NCBI GenBank assembly: GCA_019671005.1
Contig: CM033726.1
Span: 3,906,001-3,970,000 of the forward strand
Direction: 5' to 3'
Origin: Hibiscus mutabilis
Lineage: Eukaryota > Streptophyta > Magnoliopsida > Malvales > Malvaceae
Length of the DNA stretch: 64,000 nt
Below are positions 10,799 through 22,146 of the stretch, one piece after another. Under the pieces are notes generated by a model. It saw nothing but the letters and a program-made list of their open reading frames with translations, did no database searches and was not told where the DNA came from. The position numbers were made by a program, and so were the translations under genes. Position 1 is the first letter of the stretch. Each line of letters begins with the position of its first letter.

Positions 10799-12519
10799 GG
10801 CTTAAATATATATTTTGTACCTTTACTATACACTTTCTCTCAAGTTGATACCTAAAAAAATTTTGTTCCCAATTTGGTACATCTTCTCCCAAGTTGGTTG
10901 TTGGGCTCGAAATCGATCAACCGAGTCGCCGAAAGGGTTGAAGTTGCTTCCCGAATGAATCGCCTAAAACCGAAAAAATAGTTGACAATATTGCACGATG
11001 ATTTTAGAGTGGTTCTACTACTCAACCGAGTCTACATCCAGTACGTTAGCACACCACTAAGGATTTCCCAATTCACTACTATAAATTCTTCCTTTTTACA
11101 GGCCAAAGAGGTAACCTTTACAACCCTATCTTTTCAATGGCTAAGATAGAACCACTCTAGTTTTTCCTTAGGCTAAACTAGAACCTCTTTTTTACAAAAA
11201 AATTTGTGTAAACAATAAAATCTCACAAGGTGGGGTGTTTACAAAATTGAAGCTCACAAGAGTGTAAAGAATAAAAACAATTAAAACACTTTTTATATAT
11301 TATGTACAAGAAAAATAAGAAAATAAAACTTGAAAGCTAATTTCTTTTGATTATGAAGCTTGTATATGCTCTCTTGTTCTTCAAGTGTCCTTAACTTGTA
11401 TTTATAGTGTGGAATGAAAAATTAGCCGTTTATAGCTGTTGTGATGAAAACTAGCCGTTGGAGACTTAATTTCAATCATTTAATGCACTTCTGGGCATCT
11501 TGGTATCGGTACACGGGTCTCGGTATCGATACTTGCCTTAATAAGAAAGAGCAATTACAAGCAATTAATGCAGGGCATATCGATACGCGATATTGAGTAT
11601 CGATACGAGCCCTTGCGTATTAGTACGACATAGCCAGTACCGGTACGAAGATTGGCTACTGGAAATTTGGTTTTCTTTTTGAAATTAAAGGTGTATCGGT
11701 ATGGAGAAAAGGTGTACTGGTACGTATGTCTGAGTATCGGTACCGAGGAAAGGGTACCGGTATGAGTAGACTATTTTTTGACACTTAGGCTATTTTGAAA
11801 GCATTTGTTCGAGTCAAAACATGTTGAAAACCTTTCAAACATATTTTTCAAGTTAATTGATTTTTGAAATATTTTTGAAAATTAGTTTAAGTCAAAAATA
11901 TTTTTCATTTAAGTTATATCAAAATCAATATCTCAACATTGGTACTTAAAGAATTTTTGTTCACAAGTTGGTACTTGAATTAGTCACATTCTCCAAGTTG
12001 ATACCAAAACTTATACATTCTATCAATTTGGTCCTAATTCAAAATAATTCAATAAATTTAACCATCTATATTTAAAAATTCTATCAATTTACTATTTGTT
12101 CTTCTCCTGCAAATGCTATTTCACTTTCCTGGTATAAAAAGTTTAACAGTAACTTGTTGTTTTATTGTAGAATTCAGTATTCCAATGTTGTTTTATCCTT
12201 TAGGCTTGCTTGAATCGACAGTATCGCAAAAATAATTAAATTGATGACTTTTTTAAATATAAATGGGTTAAATTTGTTGAATTGTTTTGAATTATGATCA
12301 AAATCATAGAATCTATAAGTTTTTGGGACTAAACATGTTAATAAAATATCAAAATAGTGAATGGAACAAAGTTTGGATACTAAAATAGGAGCAAAAATTC
12401 TTTAGGTGTCAATTTGGGAGAAAGTGTCTAGTTCAAGTATCAACTTGGGAGTACAAATACTTTAGGTACCAACTTGAAAAAAAAAGGTATAGTTTAGAAA
12501 CCAAAGGTATATTTAACCC
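10799..12519. mobile_element. Foldback MULE-like element, itself interrupted
   Basis: The left end GGCTTAAATATA and right end (reverse complement GGGTTAAATATA) begin long inverted arms that repeat CAAGTTGRTACC-like units (10840-10893 and 11939-12110 against 12230-12519). Flanks TTATTTGTT (10790-10798) and TTATTTAAT (12520-12528) are an imperfect 9-bp duplication, as expected for Mutator-like elements. No transposase is seen. A solo LTR (10899-11938) sits in the left arm. Confidence 0.6.
10899..11938. repeat. Solo LTR (1,040 bp) with perfect 5-bp target duplication
   Basis: Begins TGTTGGGCTCG and ends TCTCAACA, flanked by TTGGT on both sides (10894-10898 and 11939-11943). Removing it and one TTGGT restores a CAAGTTGGTACTT unit of the host foldback element. 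The interior has a cluster of GTATCGGTAC/CGATAC motifs at 11500-11765. There is no internal retroelement sequence, so it is a solo LTR. Strand not determined. Confidence 0.8.
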
Positions 12520-12769
12520 TTATTTAATTGATTATTGTGATTCGATTTTTACTCAAAATTTATTTATTTTTTTAAATAGAAAAATTTATTTATTTAAAGG
12601 AATTGAATCATTACATTTTCCTATAACATATTATATATATATATATATAACATTTAAAGTTCTAATAAAATTTCCCGTAGCAATGGGATTATCATGCTCT
12701 AGTAATAAAATAACAAAAATAATTCATGTTTAAAACTAAAACATATAAACTCATCAGGTTGTTTCGATG

Positions 12770-13160
12770 AAAGAGTGGATAATGTTTATTCTAAGAGACT
12801 CGAATTCAATTACTTTGTCTGCGATGTGTGTGTACTGTCAAAGAGTAAAATATGTATGAGCAGATACTACCTTATAATTAGCATGTGTTTTTTGTTGTGT
12901 TTGGCTTCTTAAACTAGCTTTTTCACCCGAAAAATTCTAAAAGCAACAAAAAAACACTCAACTTTTGAGTGTCAAAACCTTAGTTTGCCCCCCAAACTAG
13001 CTTCTCAAACATTGGTTTGCCAAAAGCTAGTTTTTCTAGCTTTTGCAAAACCTTGGTTTGGCTCCAAACCTTGATTTTCCACCACAACAAAAAATAAAGC
13101 CTTGTCTTTTTTAATAGACATTGTAATCACCTTTAAACTATTAGAAAATATAAAACATGG
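12770..13160. repeat. Short dispersed repeat copy A, split by a MITE
   Basis: The 12796-12880 stretch (TCTAAGAGACTCGAATTCAAT..., CTGTCAAAGAGT) resembles 13421-13520 (copy B), and its tail TTGTAATCACCTTTAAACTA appears at 13124-13143, after an intervening 207-bp MITE. The GAGTTCAATTC-like box recalls a Pol III B box, so a SINE origin is possible but unproven. Confidence 0.4.
12888..13094. mobile_element. Small MITE with 12-bp inverted ends
   Basis: Ends TTTTTTGTTGTG (12888-12899) and CACAACAAAAAA (13083-13094) are exact inverted repeats. The interior has further internal inverted copies around CTAGCTT and TTTGGCT. It splits a short dispersed repeat. No target duplication could be fixed. Confidence 0.5.
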
Positions 13161-13404
13161 AGTATTTTTAGTGGGAAGCAAAATAAACGATTATTTAAAA
13201 TCAAAGTATTTTATTTGTTTAATGTTGTTATGTTTCTCGTAAAAGGCAATTTTTAGACCCCATATATATCTATCGTGATTTTAAAATCTCGTTGGCATCA
13301 AATTTAAAATTTAAGTAGAATAAGTTTTATTCTAATTGATATTGTCATTAATATAATATTTTGGAAGCCAAACTTAAATATACAATAATCTTTTATTTAA
13401 AAGT

Positions 13405-13560
13405 TAAATTATAAAAGTTTATCTTAGGAGACCCGAGTTCAATTCGCTTTGTCTGTAAGATATGTGTGCATTGTCAAAGAGTTAAGAATTTGTATGAATA
13501 GATAGTACATTGTAATCACTTTTAGACTATTTACAAAAATAAATAAATAAAAGTTTAAAT
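13405..13560. repeat. Short dispersed repeat copy B
   Basis: Uninterrupted relative of the 12770-13160 repeat, sharing GAGACYCGARTTCAAT, ACTTTGTCTG-like and TGTCAAAGAGT blocks and the TTGTAATCAC tail. AT-rich DNA without features separates the copies and continues to about 13880. Confidence 0.4.
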
Positions 13561-14893
13561 ATAAAAAAATGTTGAAAAAGAAAGGCTTAAGGGTGTAAGA
13601 AGTCATTGAACATTTGGAAAAAATCAATTAAGCTCCTAAATTTTTTCACCCAATTAAGCAAAAAATTCTTGACAAATTTTTACCATTAAATCTTGACAAT
13701 TTTTTACCAAAAAATTTCTAATTTATTTAAAATGTTCTATAAAAGTTCTAAAATTTCTAAAAAAGCTTAGAAATATTTTTTTTAAAAAAATATGTAAATG
13801 CAACATGATAAAACTGCAAAAAATCCACAAATACACCAAACTAGCATATTAAAACTAAATAATTGACTAGAGAGATATATAACAAGTAAAAATATCGGGT
13901 CAAAAAATGCTCCGAAGTCCACGAATCGAAATGGCGACGGCAGGACAATCGCAATGGAAATCACAGAATCTGCGTCATTCGCAATCCCAAGGGCGATTCC
14001 AGGGCGGCGTAGGGCGACAGCAAAATTCATGGAAATCACGGGAGAGATCAGGGAGACAAGAAATTCCAAATTGCTGGACTCTATTTGTAGCAAATTTATC
14101 GATCCAATTGCATTGGCAAGGAATATGGCAAGTGTTTGAAAGACATGGGGTTGTTGTCGATGTTTTTGTGCCAAGAAAGAGAGCAAATGATGGATCGCGA
14201 TTCAGATTTGTTCGGATGAAAACAAATGCGGATGCTGAGAGAGTGATCGAACGATTAGATGGTTTTCGCTTGTATGGATCTAGGGTGCGTGTGCAGTATG
14301 CAAGGAGGGATCTGAGAAACTCGTATTGGTGGAAAAAGATATCTCTATCTCAAAATGGTACGGGGTTGATGCCATCACAACAAACGCGACATAAAGAGGA
14401 ACAACGATCGCAAAGTGTGGATCCTGGGATCCTTAATAAGGATATACATAAAGAGTCAAAACGTATCGAGGGTGTGGTTGATACGGAAAATTGTAGATTC
14501 TAAATAAGTGTGCATTGGGATTTTGTCGAAGACCGTATCGAATAAGGGAATTGGCAAAAGAATTTCAAGAAGCCAATTGTGATGGCTTTGCAGTGATGAG
14601 AGTGGCAGGATCGTTAGTGCTTTTCATGTTTGTTGATATGCTGTAAGACAGAGGGTTTTGGAGGATCGATTATTGGATAGATAGTTGGAAAATGTTGTAG
14701 AATGGTCACCTTCGATGAACATCCCAAATCGGAGGTTTTGGTTATCGGCGAGTGGCGTTTCGATACATGCCTGGTCCAAAGGTACTTTCATGAATATTGC
14801 GGCGATATGGGGAGAGCTGGTTCAAATAGATCCTGAAACACTAGCACCATCATCTTTTGAGCAATGTCGTTTCCAAGTGGAGATAGACTGGAT

Positions 14894-16378
14894 TGTTAGA
14901 GTATGCCCAAAGACCAATCATGAGATGATTGTAACCACATACTTACTTTACCAGTTCTATTAAGGCATTGCCATTTATTATTTTCGGTTATATTTATGTG
15001 TTCTTATATATAAGTTGTATGATAATAAAGTCCATAGAATAATATGATTATTCTTAAAAGGTCCATAGCCAAGTATTATCGTAGGCTTGGACAACGATAA
15101 TACATTAAAGGTTATTGTGTAGTTGATTGATGGCAAAATGTTGTCATTGCCATGGAGATGTTAAAATCAATACATGAGTATATTTTAGAGAACAACATAC
15201 TGGAATGACCCGCTATGAGCATGCTTCTTGGATTATTATGTGACAGTCACAAACATGTTCATAGTGATGACTAATTGTATGATCCTTAGACTTGAGATCA
15301 TTTTTATCTCGACATCTATAGTCTCATATTTTGATACAGTTAAAAGTGTGTTGTAACTGGTTGCATCATAAAGACTGATATTGGACATGCCACAATCTAT
15401 GTAGTGAGATTTAGGTGATCAATATATGATTTGTCCCTCCTACATAATAGGAGTAAATCACAGGTCACTTGATCGAGTGAGACTAGAAACACATGGCCAT
15501 GCTCGAATAAGCTGATATGAGATATCATAAATTATTCGTTTGTTATAGTCTACTCAAAATATCAAGAAACATTAGATGGACTATACAAGTGTGACTATTT
15601 CATGACTTATGTCCAATCTAGATATAAAGGACAAAAGGATGTAATGCAAGAAAGAGAGTTAATCACATAGAGGTTATGTCGAATCATGACTTCTTGTAAC
15701 TTAGGTGACAATGATACATTGCTAGACGTCACTCATTGTTTGTAATATTAGAATTATTCTAATATTTACTACTAATGTTACAAGAACCTACAGGGTCACA
15801 CCCTATGGTTTGATCAAGCAAATGTTAAATGAATAATACACGTACAAAGTTGTTGTACATAAATAAAGATATAATTAAAATTTATGTATATTTTGATATA
15901 TATAGATTTTGATTATTCGAATTTAAAGTTTATATATATTTGATATATATAGAATTTAAATTATTCCAAATTTAAAGTTTATATATTTGATATATATATA
16001 TATATAGAATTTAAATTATTTCGAAATTAAAGGATAAACATTAAATGAGAGTAATTAAATGTAATTATAACTCTTTAATGCATGAAATTCGGAAATAGTC
16101 AACAACTCTAATTCAAGTTGAATTAGGGTTATTTGTATTATAAAAGGAACATAAGGGTCTAGCAGCCACTTATGCTTTTCACGAAATTCTCTAAACAGTT
16201 TAGAGAAGAAAATTATTTGCTTGCAACCAGGTGAACTGAGTAGAGGTCGGGACATTTTCGTTGCGACTAAGGATTCGAAACGCGTGATCGTGATTGCATA
16301 TTCGTTCTCTTCTACCTCTTTCCAGACGAACTAAGGTAGTTTTATGCATCCTTCTTCCCGATTTCAATTAATCGTACA
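14894..16378. repeat. Solo LTR (1,485 bp) inside LINE 1 ORF1
   Basis: Begins TGTTAGAGTATGCCC and ends AATCGTACA, flanked by TGGAT on both sides (14889-14893 and 16379-16383). Excising it with one TGGAT rejoins the LINE ORF1 frame perfectly. Internal features include a CCTACAGGGTCACACCCTA block near 15789-15808 and (TA)n stretches near 15895-16006. No internal retroelement genes remain. Strand unassigned. Confidence 0.88.
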
Positions 16379-16990
16379 TGGATCACTGGTGAGATCACCG
16401 GAATAATTTTTTTTGCTGAACCATGGGGTGTACCGGTGGTCCTTTCATGGATGACACAAATTGATGAGAAAATTGATTTGCATGTCAGTGGTGAGGTATT
16501 TTAGGTTCGGGTAGTGAAGATAAAAGAAGCTTTGGGTCCTAAATGCGATTGTTGTTATGGAATTGATGTTGAATCCAGCACGGAAGAAATGAACGTAGAC
16601 AGCATGGCTTGGTCTAAAGATATTGCAGACGAGAAGAGGAGTGTCACCCCTGTGGCGACCATGAGGAACTCTTTGAATGATACAGTGGTTGCTGATTCGA
16701 TTGAGGGAGAGGTGCATAATACGGACATATCGAATCCAATCACGATTTTGGTGTATTATTCTACTGACATTGAGCGGTTATGAAAGAGTAATAAAATTGA
16801 GTATCCGAGAGTCTTGGACTCACCTATAGTATCGGGTTGGAAGGATGAGGAGATTGGTTTGGTGTCGAGGCCTGGAGAAGATATAGGAAGTATAGATGTG
16901 TGGGCTTTAGAGGGCCAAGATATGCAGCTAGGGACTGAGCAACTAGAAACACGAAGAGAATGCCTGATGAGTCCAACATAAAACGATGCG

Positions 16991-17200
16991 AGAGAAACGT
17001 GGAAGAGGTCGACCGAAGAAAAGTTATCCTTAGTGGCTTATCTCTAGAGAAACGTGGAAAGCGAAATTTATGGAATATAAGGGTGAGATCAAGCGTGTGC
17101 GGTAAGTTTCAAAAGTTATCCTTAGTGGTTTATCTCTAGAGAAACTTTCTGAGGCAGAAAATAAACTGGGGAAACGTGGAAGAGGTCGACCGAAGAAAAA
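16991..17200 (+). repeat. Interleaved local duplications around the AT-hook
   Basis: A segment starting AACGTGGAAGAGGTCGACCG occurs near 16991 and again near 17173. A second, GTTATCCTTAGTGG then TTATCTCTAGAGAAAC, occurs near 17020 and 17115. The two repeats are interleaved, which suggests replication slippage or repeated template switching during reverse transcription. Confidence 0.7.
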
Positions 17201-17398
17201 TCAAGAAAGATCACCTAGAGTGGCGAACGGGTCATTGTCTGATTCAGATTTTTTGAGTTGGAAGAATGCATTGTTAAAAGAGGCAAGAGAAACATTGGAA
17301 TTGGGTAAGTACATTAGAGCTGAAACAGTGGGGAACGAGGATGCGATTGTAAAAGATATCGCTAGATTGTTGGAATCCAGGTCTCGAGGGTAATAGCA

Positions 17399-20300
17399 TC
17401 TAGGATAAGGGTGTTGTCGTGGAATGTTAGTGGGCTTGGAATGACATCGAAACAAATAGCGGTGCAATCTTTAATACGATAACATAAAGACGTGATTGTT
17501 ATCTTGCAAGAGACGAAATTAGAAATTATAACTGATAGATTAGTGCATCGTTTGTGGTTTCATGATAATTTTAGATTTTTGTTCTCACCATCGGTTGGTA
17601 GATCATGAGGTCTGTTGATCAGTTGGGATCAGACAAGTTTTCGATTAGATATGACGAGAGCGGAGGCATATTTTATTATTGTCGATGGATTTTGGCGGGT
17701 TAGGGATTGGAAGTGTGGTATTATTGGGGTGTACGGTTCAAGTTTGTTTAATAAACATTGTAGCTTCTGGCAGGAGTTAAGCATGGTGCTTCGGTCTCGA
17801 CAAGGGCCATGGTGTATTGGAGGTGATTTTAACATTGTGCTTCAGTCGGAGGAGCGTCATGGAGTGTCGAATATTTCACAAGGTATGAAGGAATTTAGTG
17901 AATTTGTTATATTGAATAATTTATTGGATGTACCGTTGCAGGGAAAACTTTTTACATGGTTTGGACTAGGGAATCGATGCAGCCGCCTTGACAGGTTCTT
18001 ATTTCTGCTGAATGAATCTATTTGGCGACAAAAATTAAGAGTTAAATGGCTAAAAGAAGGGATTGAAATACACATTTTTTCCATAAGACGGTGAAACTTA
18101 GAACGATGAATAATAAGATTTTGGGATTACGGTAAATGGAAAATGGGAGACAAATAACGAGCGATTGAAAGGTGTTATATTTTGGGAGTTTAATAAACAC
18201 TTTGCTCATAAACATGCGGTTGGTTCTTTGGATGCTAGGGTGCAGTTTGGGCGAATGCGGGATTCAATGGTAGTTAATTTGGAAGGTGAATTTACAGAAG
18301 AGATGAGGTTTGGTTGGCTTTGGGGAATTGTGAGGGGTCGAAGGCACTGGGTCCGGATGGATATACGTTTGAATTTTACAAGAAAGGTTGGTCATTTTTG
18401 AAACAGGATGTGATGTCATTTTTAAAATATTTCTGGGGTTCAGGCAAATTGTCGAAGGGTGTTAATGCGGCGTTCGTGACATTGATTCCAAAGAAGGAGA
18501 ACCCGTGGGTGATTGGTGATTTTAGACCCATTTGTCTTATGAATTTGCTATATAAAATTTTGGCAAAATGCATGGCCAAACGACTTCAGGATATCATTCC
18601 GTCGTTAATTAGCGATACACAATCTGGATTTGTTCAGGGCGACATATTTTGGATGGTATTATGCTGGGAAATGAAATGATTCATTCGATGCAAAAGTCGG
18701 GTTTTAGTGAAGGATGGGTGATTTTGAAGCTGGACTTTGCAAAAGCGTATGATTGTGTTAAGTGGAAGAGCATCGATCAGATTATGCATCGCATGGGTTT
18801 TGATTTGACTTGGCGATGGTGGATTTTAGGAGTATGTTAGCATGGCTTGGCTGTCAATTTTGGTAAACGGTAGTCCAACACGAGAATTTACAATGCAACG
18901 CGGTATAAGGCAAGGTGACCCACTTTCACCGTTGTTGTTTGTTATGGTTGCAGAATTGCTTCACCAATTTTTAGTGAATGCGGAGGTGTTAGGAGTGATA
19001 AAAAGGGTGCGGGTCACATCAGATTTTTGCTTATCACATCTTCAATTTGTAGACGACACTATTCTTTTCTTTCAAGGTGAGCTTCGGTATGTAAGTAATT
19101 TGAAGAAGATTCTTACTTGTTTTGAATATGCGACAGGGTTACATATAAATTTTGTGAAGTCTTGTGTGTATGTTGTGGGTTTAAATGTGGCTTTGGTTGA
19201 GGATATGGCTACAATTTTAGGATGTGAGCAGGGTAACCTTTTGATCTCTTATTTGGGGTTGCCGATTGGGGTGAGTCCACGTAGCTTGGCTATATGGGAT
19301 CCTTTGGTGGCTAGATTTCGACAACATTTGGCAGGTTGGAAAGGGGGTCGTTGTCTTTTGCTATACGTCTTGTTCTAGTGAATTCGATTTTGTCGGCTCT
19401 GTCTCTTTATTATATGGGGGTTTTTCTAGTTCTGAAGAGTATCATTCGTCGCATTGATTGTATCAAGAGGACTTTTATGTGGGGTAGGTCGAAAGAGAAG
19501 CGTAAATTGTACCGAGTTAGTTGGAAGGTTGCTTGTTGTCCGAAGAAGTTTGGGGGTGGTGGATCTTCATGCTCGAAATTTGGAGTTACTAGCAAAGTGG
19601 AGTTGGAGATACGCAATGAATGAAGGATCGTTATGGCAAAAGTTGATTGAGGCCAAATATGGGAGGGATGTGTTCTAGTGACGTCCGTATGAGTTAGGTT
19701 GGTGAAATATGTCTGTGATTTGGAGTCAGATTGTGGAGGTACAACGTGATGAGTGTGTGCGTCGATTTATGAACCAATCTCAATTTGCATGGATTTTGGG
19801 TTCAAGGTCAAAAGTGTTATTTTGGTATGATATTTGGTGTTTGGATAAATCGCTATACATTAGTTTTCTGCGTTTATTTCGTGTGGCGATACATAAGATG
19901 GCTTTAGTGGTTGATTATTCTAGGGAGGGACGGTTTGATCATTCTCATTGGTAGGAGTTTTTATATGTGATTTTTGTGTGTTTGAAGATAAGTAATTGGA
20001 AGAACTACAATCTTGTGTTATTAGTTTTTGGTTGCATTTGTTGGTTGAGGATCGTTTGATTTGGAAGCCATCGATTTTTGGTTCATTTTCCGTAGGTTCG
20101 TTGTATTCTTGATGGTGTCTTTCAATTTAGAATGTATATCGGAGGTGAGTTTGGTTTGGCATTTATGCATTCCTCCTAAAATACAATGTTTTTATGGTTT
20201 GTCATGTTAGATAAGCTACCTAATTTGGATGTTTTACGTGTGATGGGTGTTCCATTGGATGAAGGATGGTTCGATGTCGGTGGTGCAATGAGGGGTTGGA

Positions 20301-20996
20301 TGTTGTTGATCATATTTTGCTTCTTTTTTTTGTAATGAGACATGAAAGGTATAGGTGCTGTTCTTTCAATGGTGGCAAATTGAAGTGGTATGCCCTAACA
20401 ATTTGTCTGCATTTCTTTTACAATGTTATCATAGTTTTTTTACGGGTTTGTTGCGTGATTGGTGGTTGACGAGTTGTGCTGTGGTAGTTTGGTCTTTGTG
20501 GCTTGCTCGTAATGACATAATTTTTAATGAAAAATGGATATCTTGTGATGAGGTGTTTTTTCTTGTTAAATTACTATCGTTGTTTTGGGTTTGAGCATAG
20601 TCCACGCCAGGAGATGTTAGTGAGTCAGCATGGTGGGCTGATCCGCGATTGTTTGCATTCTTCTTGCATGGAAGTTGGTCGTGTTGTTAGTGTGTAGGAA
20701 CCACCTTGTGAGGGTGTGTTCAAATTCAATGTTGATAGTGCGGCGAAGGGGAAACCGGGGATGGCAGGTTGTGGGGGAGTTCTTCGTGACTGCCGTAGGC
20801 GTATACTGGCTTTGTTTTCGGGGCCTTTGGGTGAGATTGATTTAAATGAGACCGAATTGCAAGCAATTTGTCATGCATTAACCATGTTACGTGCTTCGAA
20901 ATGGTCTGTGATGGGTTAGGTGGTGATTGAGTCTGATTCGATGGTGGCACTGGCTTGGATATTACGCAAGGAACAACGTCCGTGGTCCTTTTGTCG
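17399..20996 (+). pseudogene. LINE 1 ORF2: endonuclease, reverse transcriptase, RNase H, broken
   Basis: The endonuclease (EEP) begins VLSWNVSGLG near 17410, with the catalytic Glu in LQETKLE near 17500 and DxN in GGDFNIVL near 17820. The EEP end (SDH motif) is missing: sequence jumps from SRLDRFL (about 18000) to WRQKLRVKWLKEG. RT fingers/palm: KALGPDGYTFEFYKKGW near 18340, NPWVIGDFRPICLMN near 18500, LKLDFAKAYDCVKW near 18727, RGIRQGDPLSPLLF near 18898, and catalytic FVDD near 19050. A zinc-binding WF...P region near 20160-20350 and RNase H (FKFNVDSAAKG near 20716; VIESDSMVALAW near 20925) follow. Stops and frameshifts occur near 17480, 18095, 18660, 18838, 19376 and 20919. RNase H ends at about 20996 without the last helix or a LINE tail. 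Confidence 0.85.
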
Positions 20997-21225
20997 TTTT
21001 TTACCCATATATTTATAATAAAATTATTTTATTAAAATCCAGTTGCTATCAAACATAAATGTAGCTTGCATTCTACGAGGGATCTCTCCTGTTCATGAAG
21101 TACTTGAATTCGGTAGTGCAACCCTACGTAACTTGAATATGTAAGCAATATTTAAAAAAAATATATATGGGTAACTTGAATATGTAAGCAATATTTTAAA
21201 ATATAAATATATATGTAAAGATTAA
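20997..21225. repeat. AT-rich flank with a duplicated 30-bp unit
   Basis: AACTTGAATATGTAAGCAATATTT occurs at about 21131-21153 and again near 21172-21195. Otherwise nothing is recognised; this stretch marks the truncated 3' edge of LINE 1. Confidence 0.4.
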
Positions 21226-21926
21226 GACCATGTTTGATAAACAGTTTTTTGAGTTAAAATTAGGTTTAAAGTTTTTTTTAGAGGTTTGACTAGTTAAATT
21301 CAGTAATTCGAATGTTTGGTAAATGAAGAATTGTAATAGCGGATTGAGGTAAAACCTCTCATTTTGAAGAAAAAAAAACTCTTTTAGTTAGAGGTTTGGA
21401 TAAAAGACTTGTAAAGACTATTTTATCCTTGATAATTATAAAAAAATCTCTAAATAACATAAATTTGATTAACTAATAAAATTAAAAAAATAATTTCATA
21501 AAAAATTAATATATAAATTAATAAATACATATAAATTTAATAATTACTAAAATATTATTTTATAGATAAAAAATTAATATATAATCTACATTTAATAATT
21601 ATTAAAATCATATTAAAAAAGATATTTCACAATTAAAAAATTAATATGTACATCCTCATCATATATGCTCGGTAACGATATTAAAAAATTAATTTTCATA
21701 ATCTAATTAATATCAATAGATACAAAATGTTAATAACTAATAAACTATTCAAACAAGTATCAAATATAATCATGTCCTTATGTATCATTTTACTTGTTCA
21801 AATAATCAAACATCTATCAGCTATCAGTTAATTTTACCAAACACTTTTATAGAATCATCTAATACTATCAGCTATATGCTATCAGCTATGTAATTCGCTA
21901 TAAGCTAATTGCCAAACAGAGCCTAA
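21226..21926. mobile_element. hAT-like non-autonomous element (candidate)
   Basis: The left end AAGACCATGTTTGATAA and the reverse complement of the right end (AGGCTCTGTTTGGCAA) resemble a common plant GGCYCTGTTTGG hAT terminal type. The interior is AT-rich, with repeated CTATCAGCTAT motifs near 21811-21890. There is no transposase. Flanks AAAGATTA and AAATTATT only partly agree, so boundaries are tentative. Confidence 0.4.
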
Positions 21927-22146
21927 ATTATTCATAGTCATTAAATCTTGCATTTATTTCATGTTAATTATTATTTAAATAACTCAAAATATTTACACTT
22001 AAATTTATTTAAATTCAAATTTATTTTTATTTAAATAATAATGTATATTTAATTGATTTTCTATCAAAAAAATAATAATATTTTTTAAAAATAATCAATA
22101 TGTTAACTGGGATTAAGGTAAATCGAATTATGGAAGAAGGTTATAC

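Larger units (their letters stand above)
13907..17392 (+). pseudogene. LINE 1 ORF1: RRM plus AT-hook RNA-binding protein, broken
   Basis: ORF1 proteins bind element RNA for target-primed reverse transcription. The first part (13907-14503, 198 codons) has an RRM with RNP2 LFVANLS near residue 64 and RNP1 SRFRFVRM near residue 97. Frame-shifted sequence to about 14893 encodes a DUF4283-type C-terminal stretch (SGVSIHAWSKGTF...IWGEL). The frame then meets a solo LTR at 14894; across that insertion it resumes exactly at 16379 (VEIDW joined to ITGEITG). The tail near 17170-17395 encodes KRGRGRPKKNQ, an AT-hook, before a TAA-type stop. Stops at 16504 and frameshifts show decay. A local duplication at 16991-17200 scrambles the region around the AT-hook. 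Confidence 0.75.
13880..20996 (+). mobile_element. LINE 1: BNR-type plant LINE, decayed
   Basis: Contains ORF1 (RRM, DUF4283-like C-terminal part, AT-hook) and ORF2 (endonuclease, reverse transcriptase, zinc-binding region, RNase H), all on the plus strand in canonical order. The combination of RRM-type ORF1 and RNase H-bearing ORF2 is typical of BNR-type plant LINEs. It is interrupted by a solo LTR (14894-16378), has an internal deletion between EEP and RT, and stops inside RNase H without the usual LINE 3' tail, so a later deletion removed its 3' end. Confidence 0.85.

Noticed and set aside
13782..14186. 134-codon hydrophobic minus-strand frame
   Set aside because: It lies antisense to LINE 1 ORF1, whose plus-strand RRM motifs explain the region.
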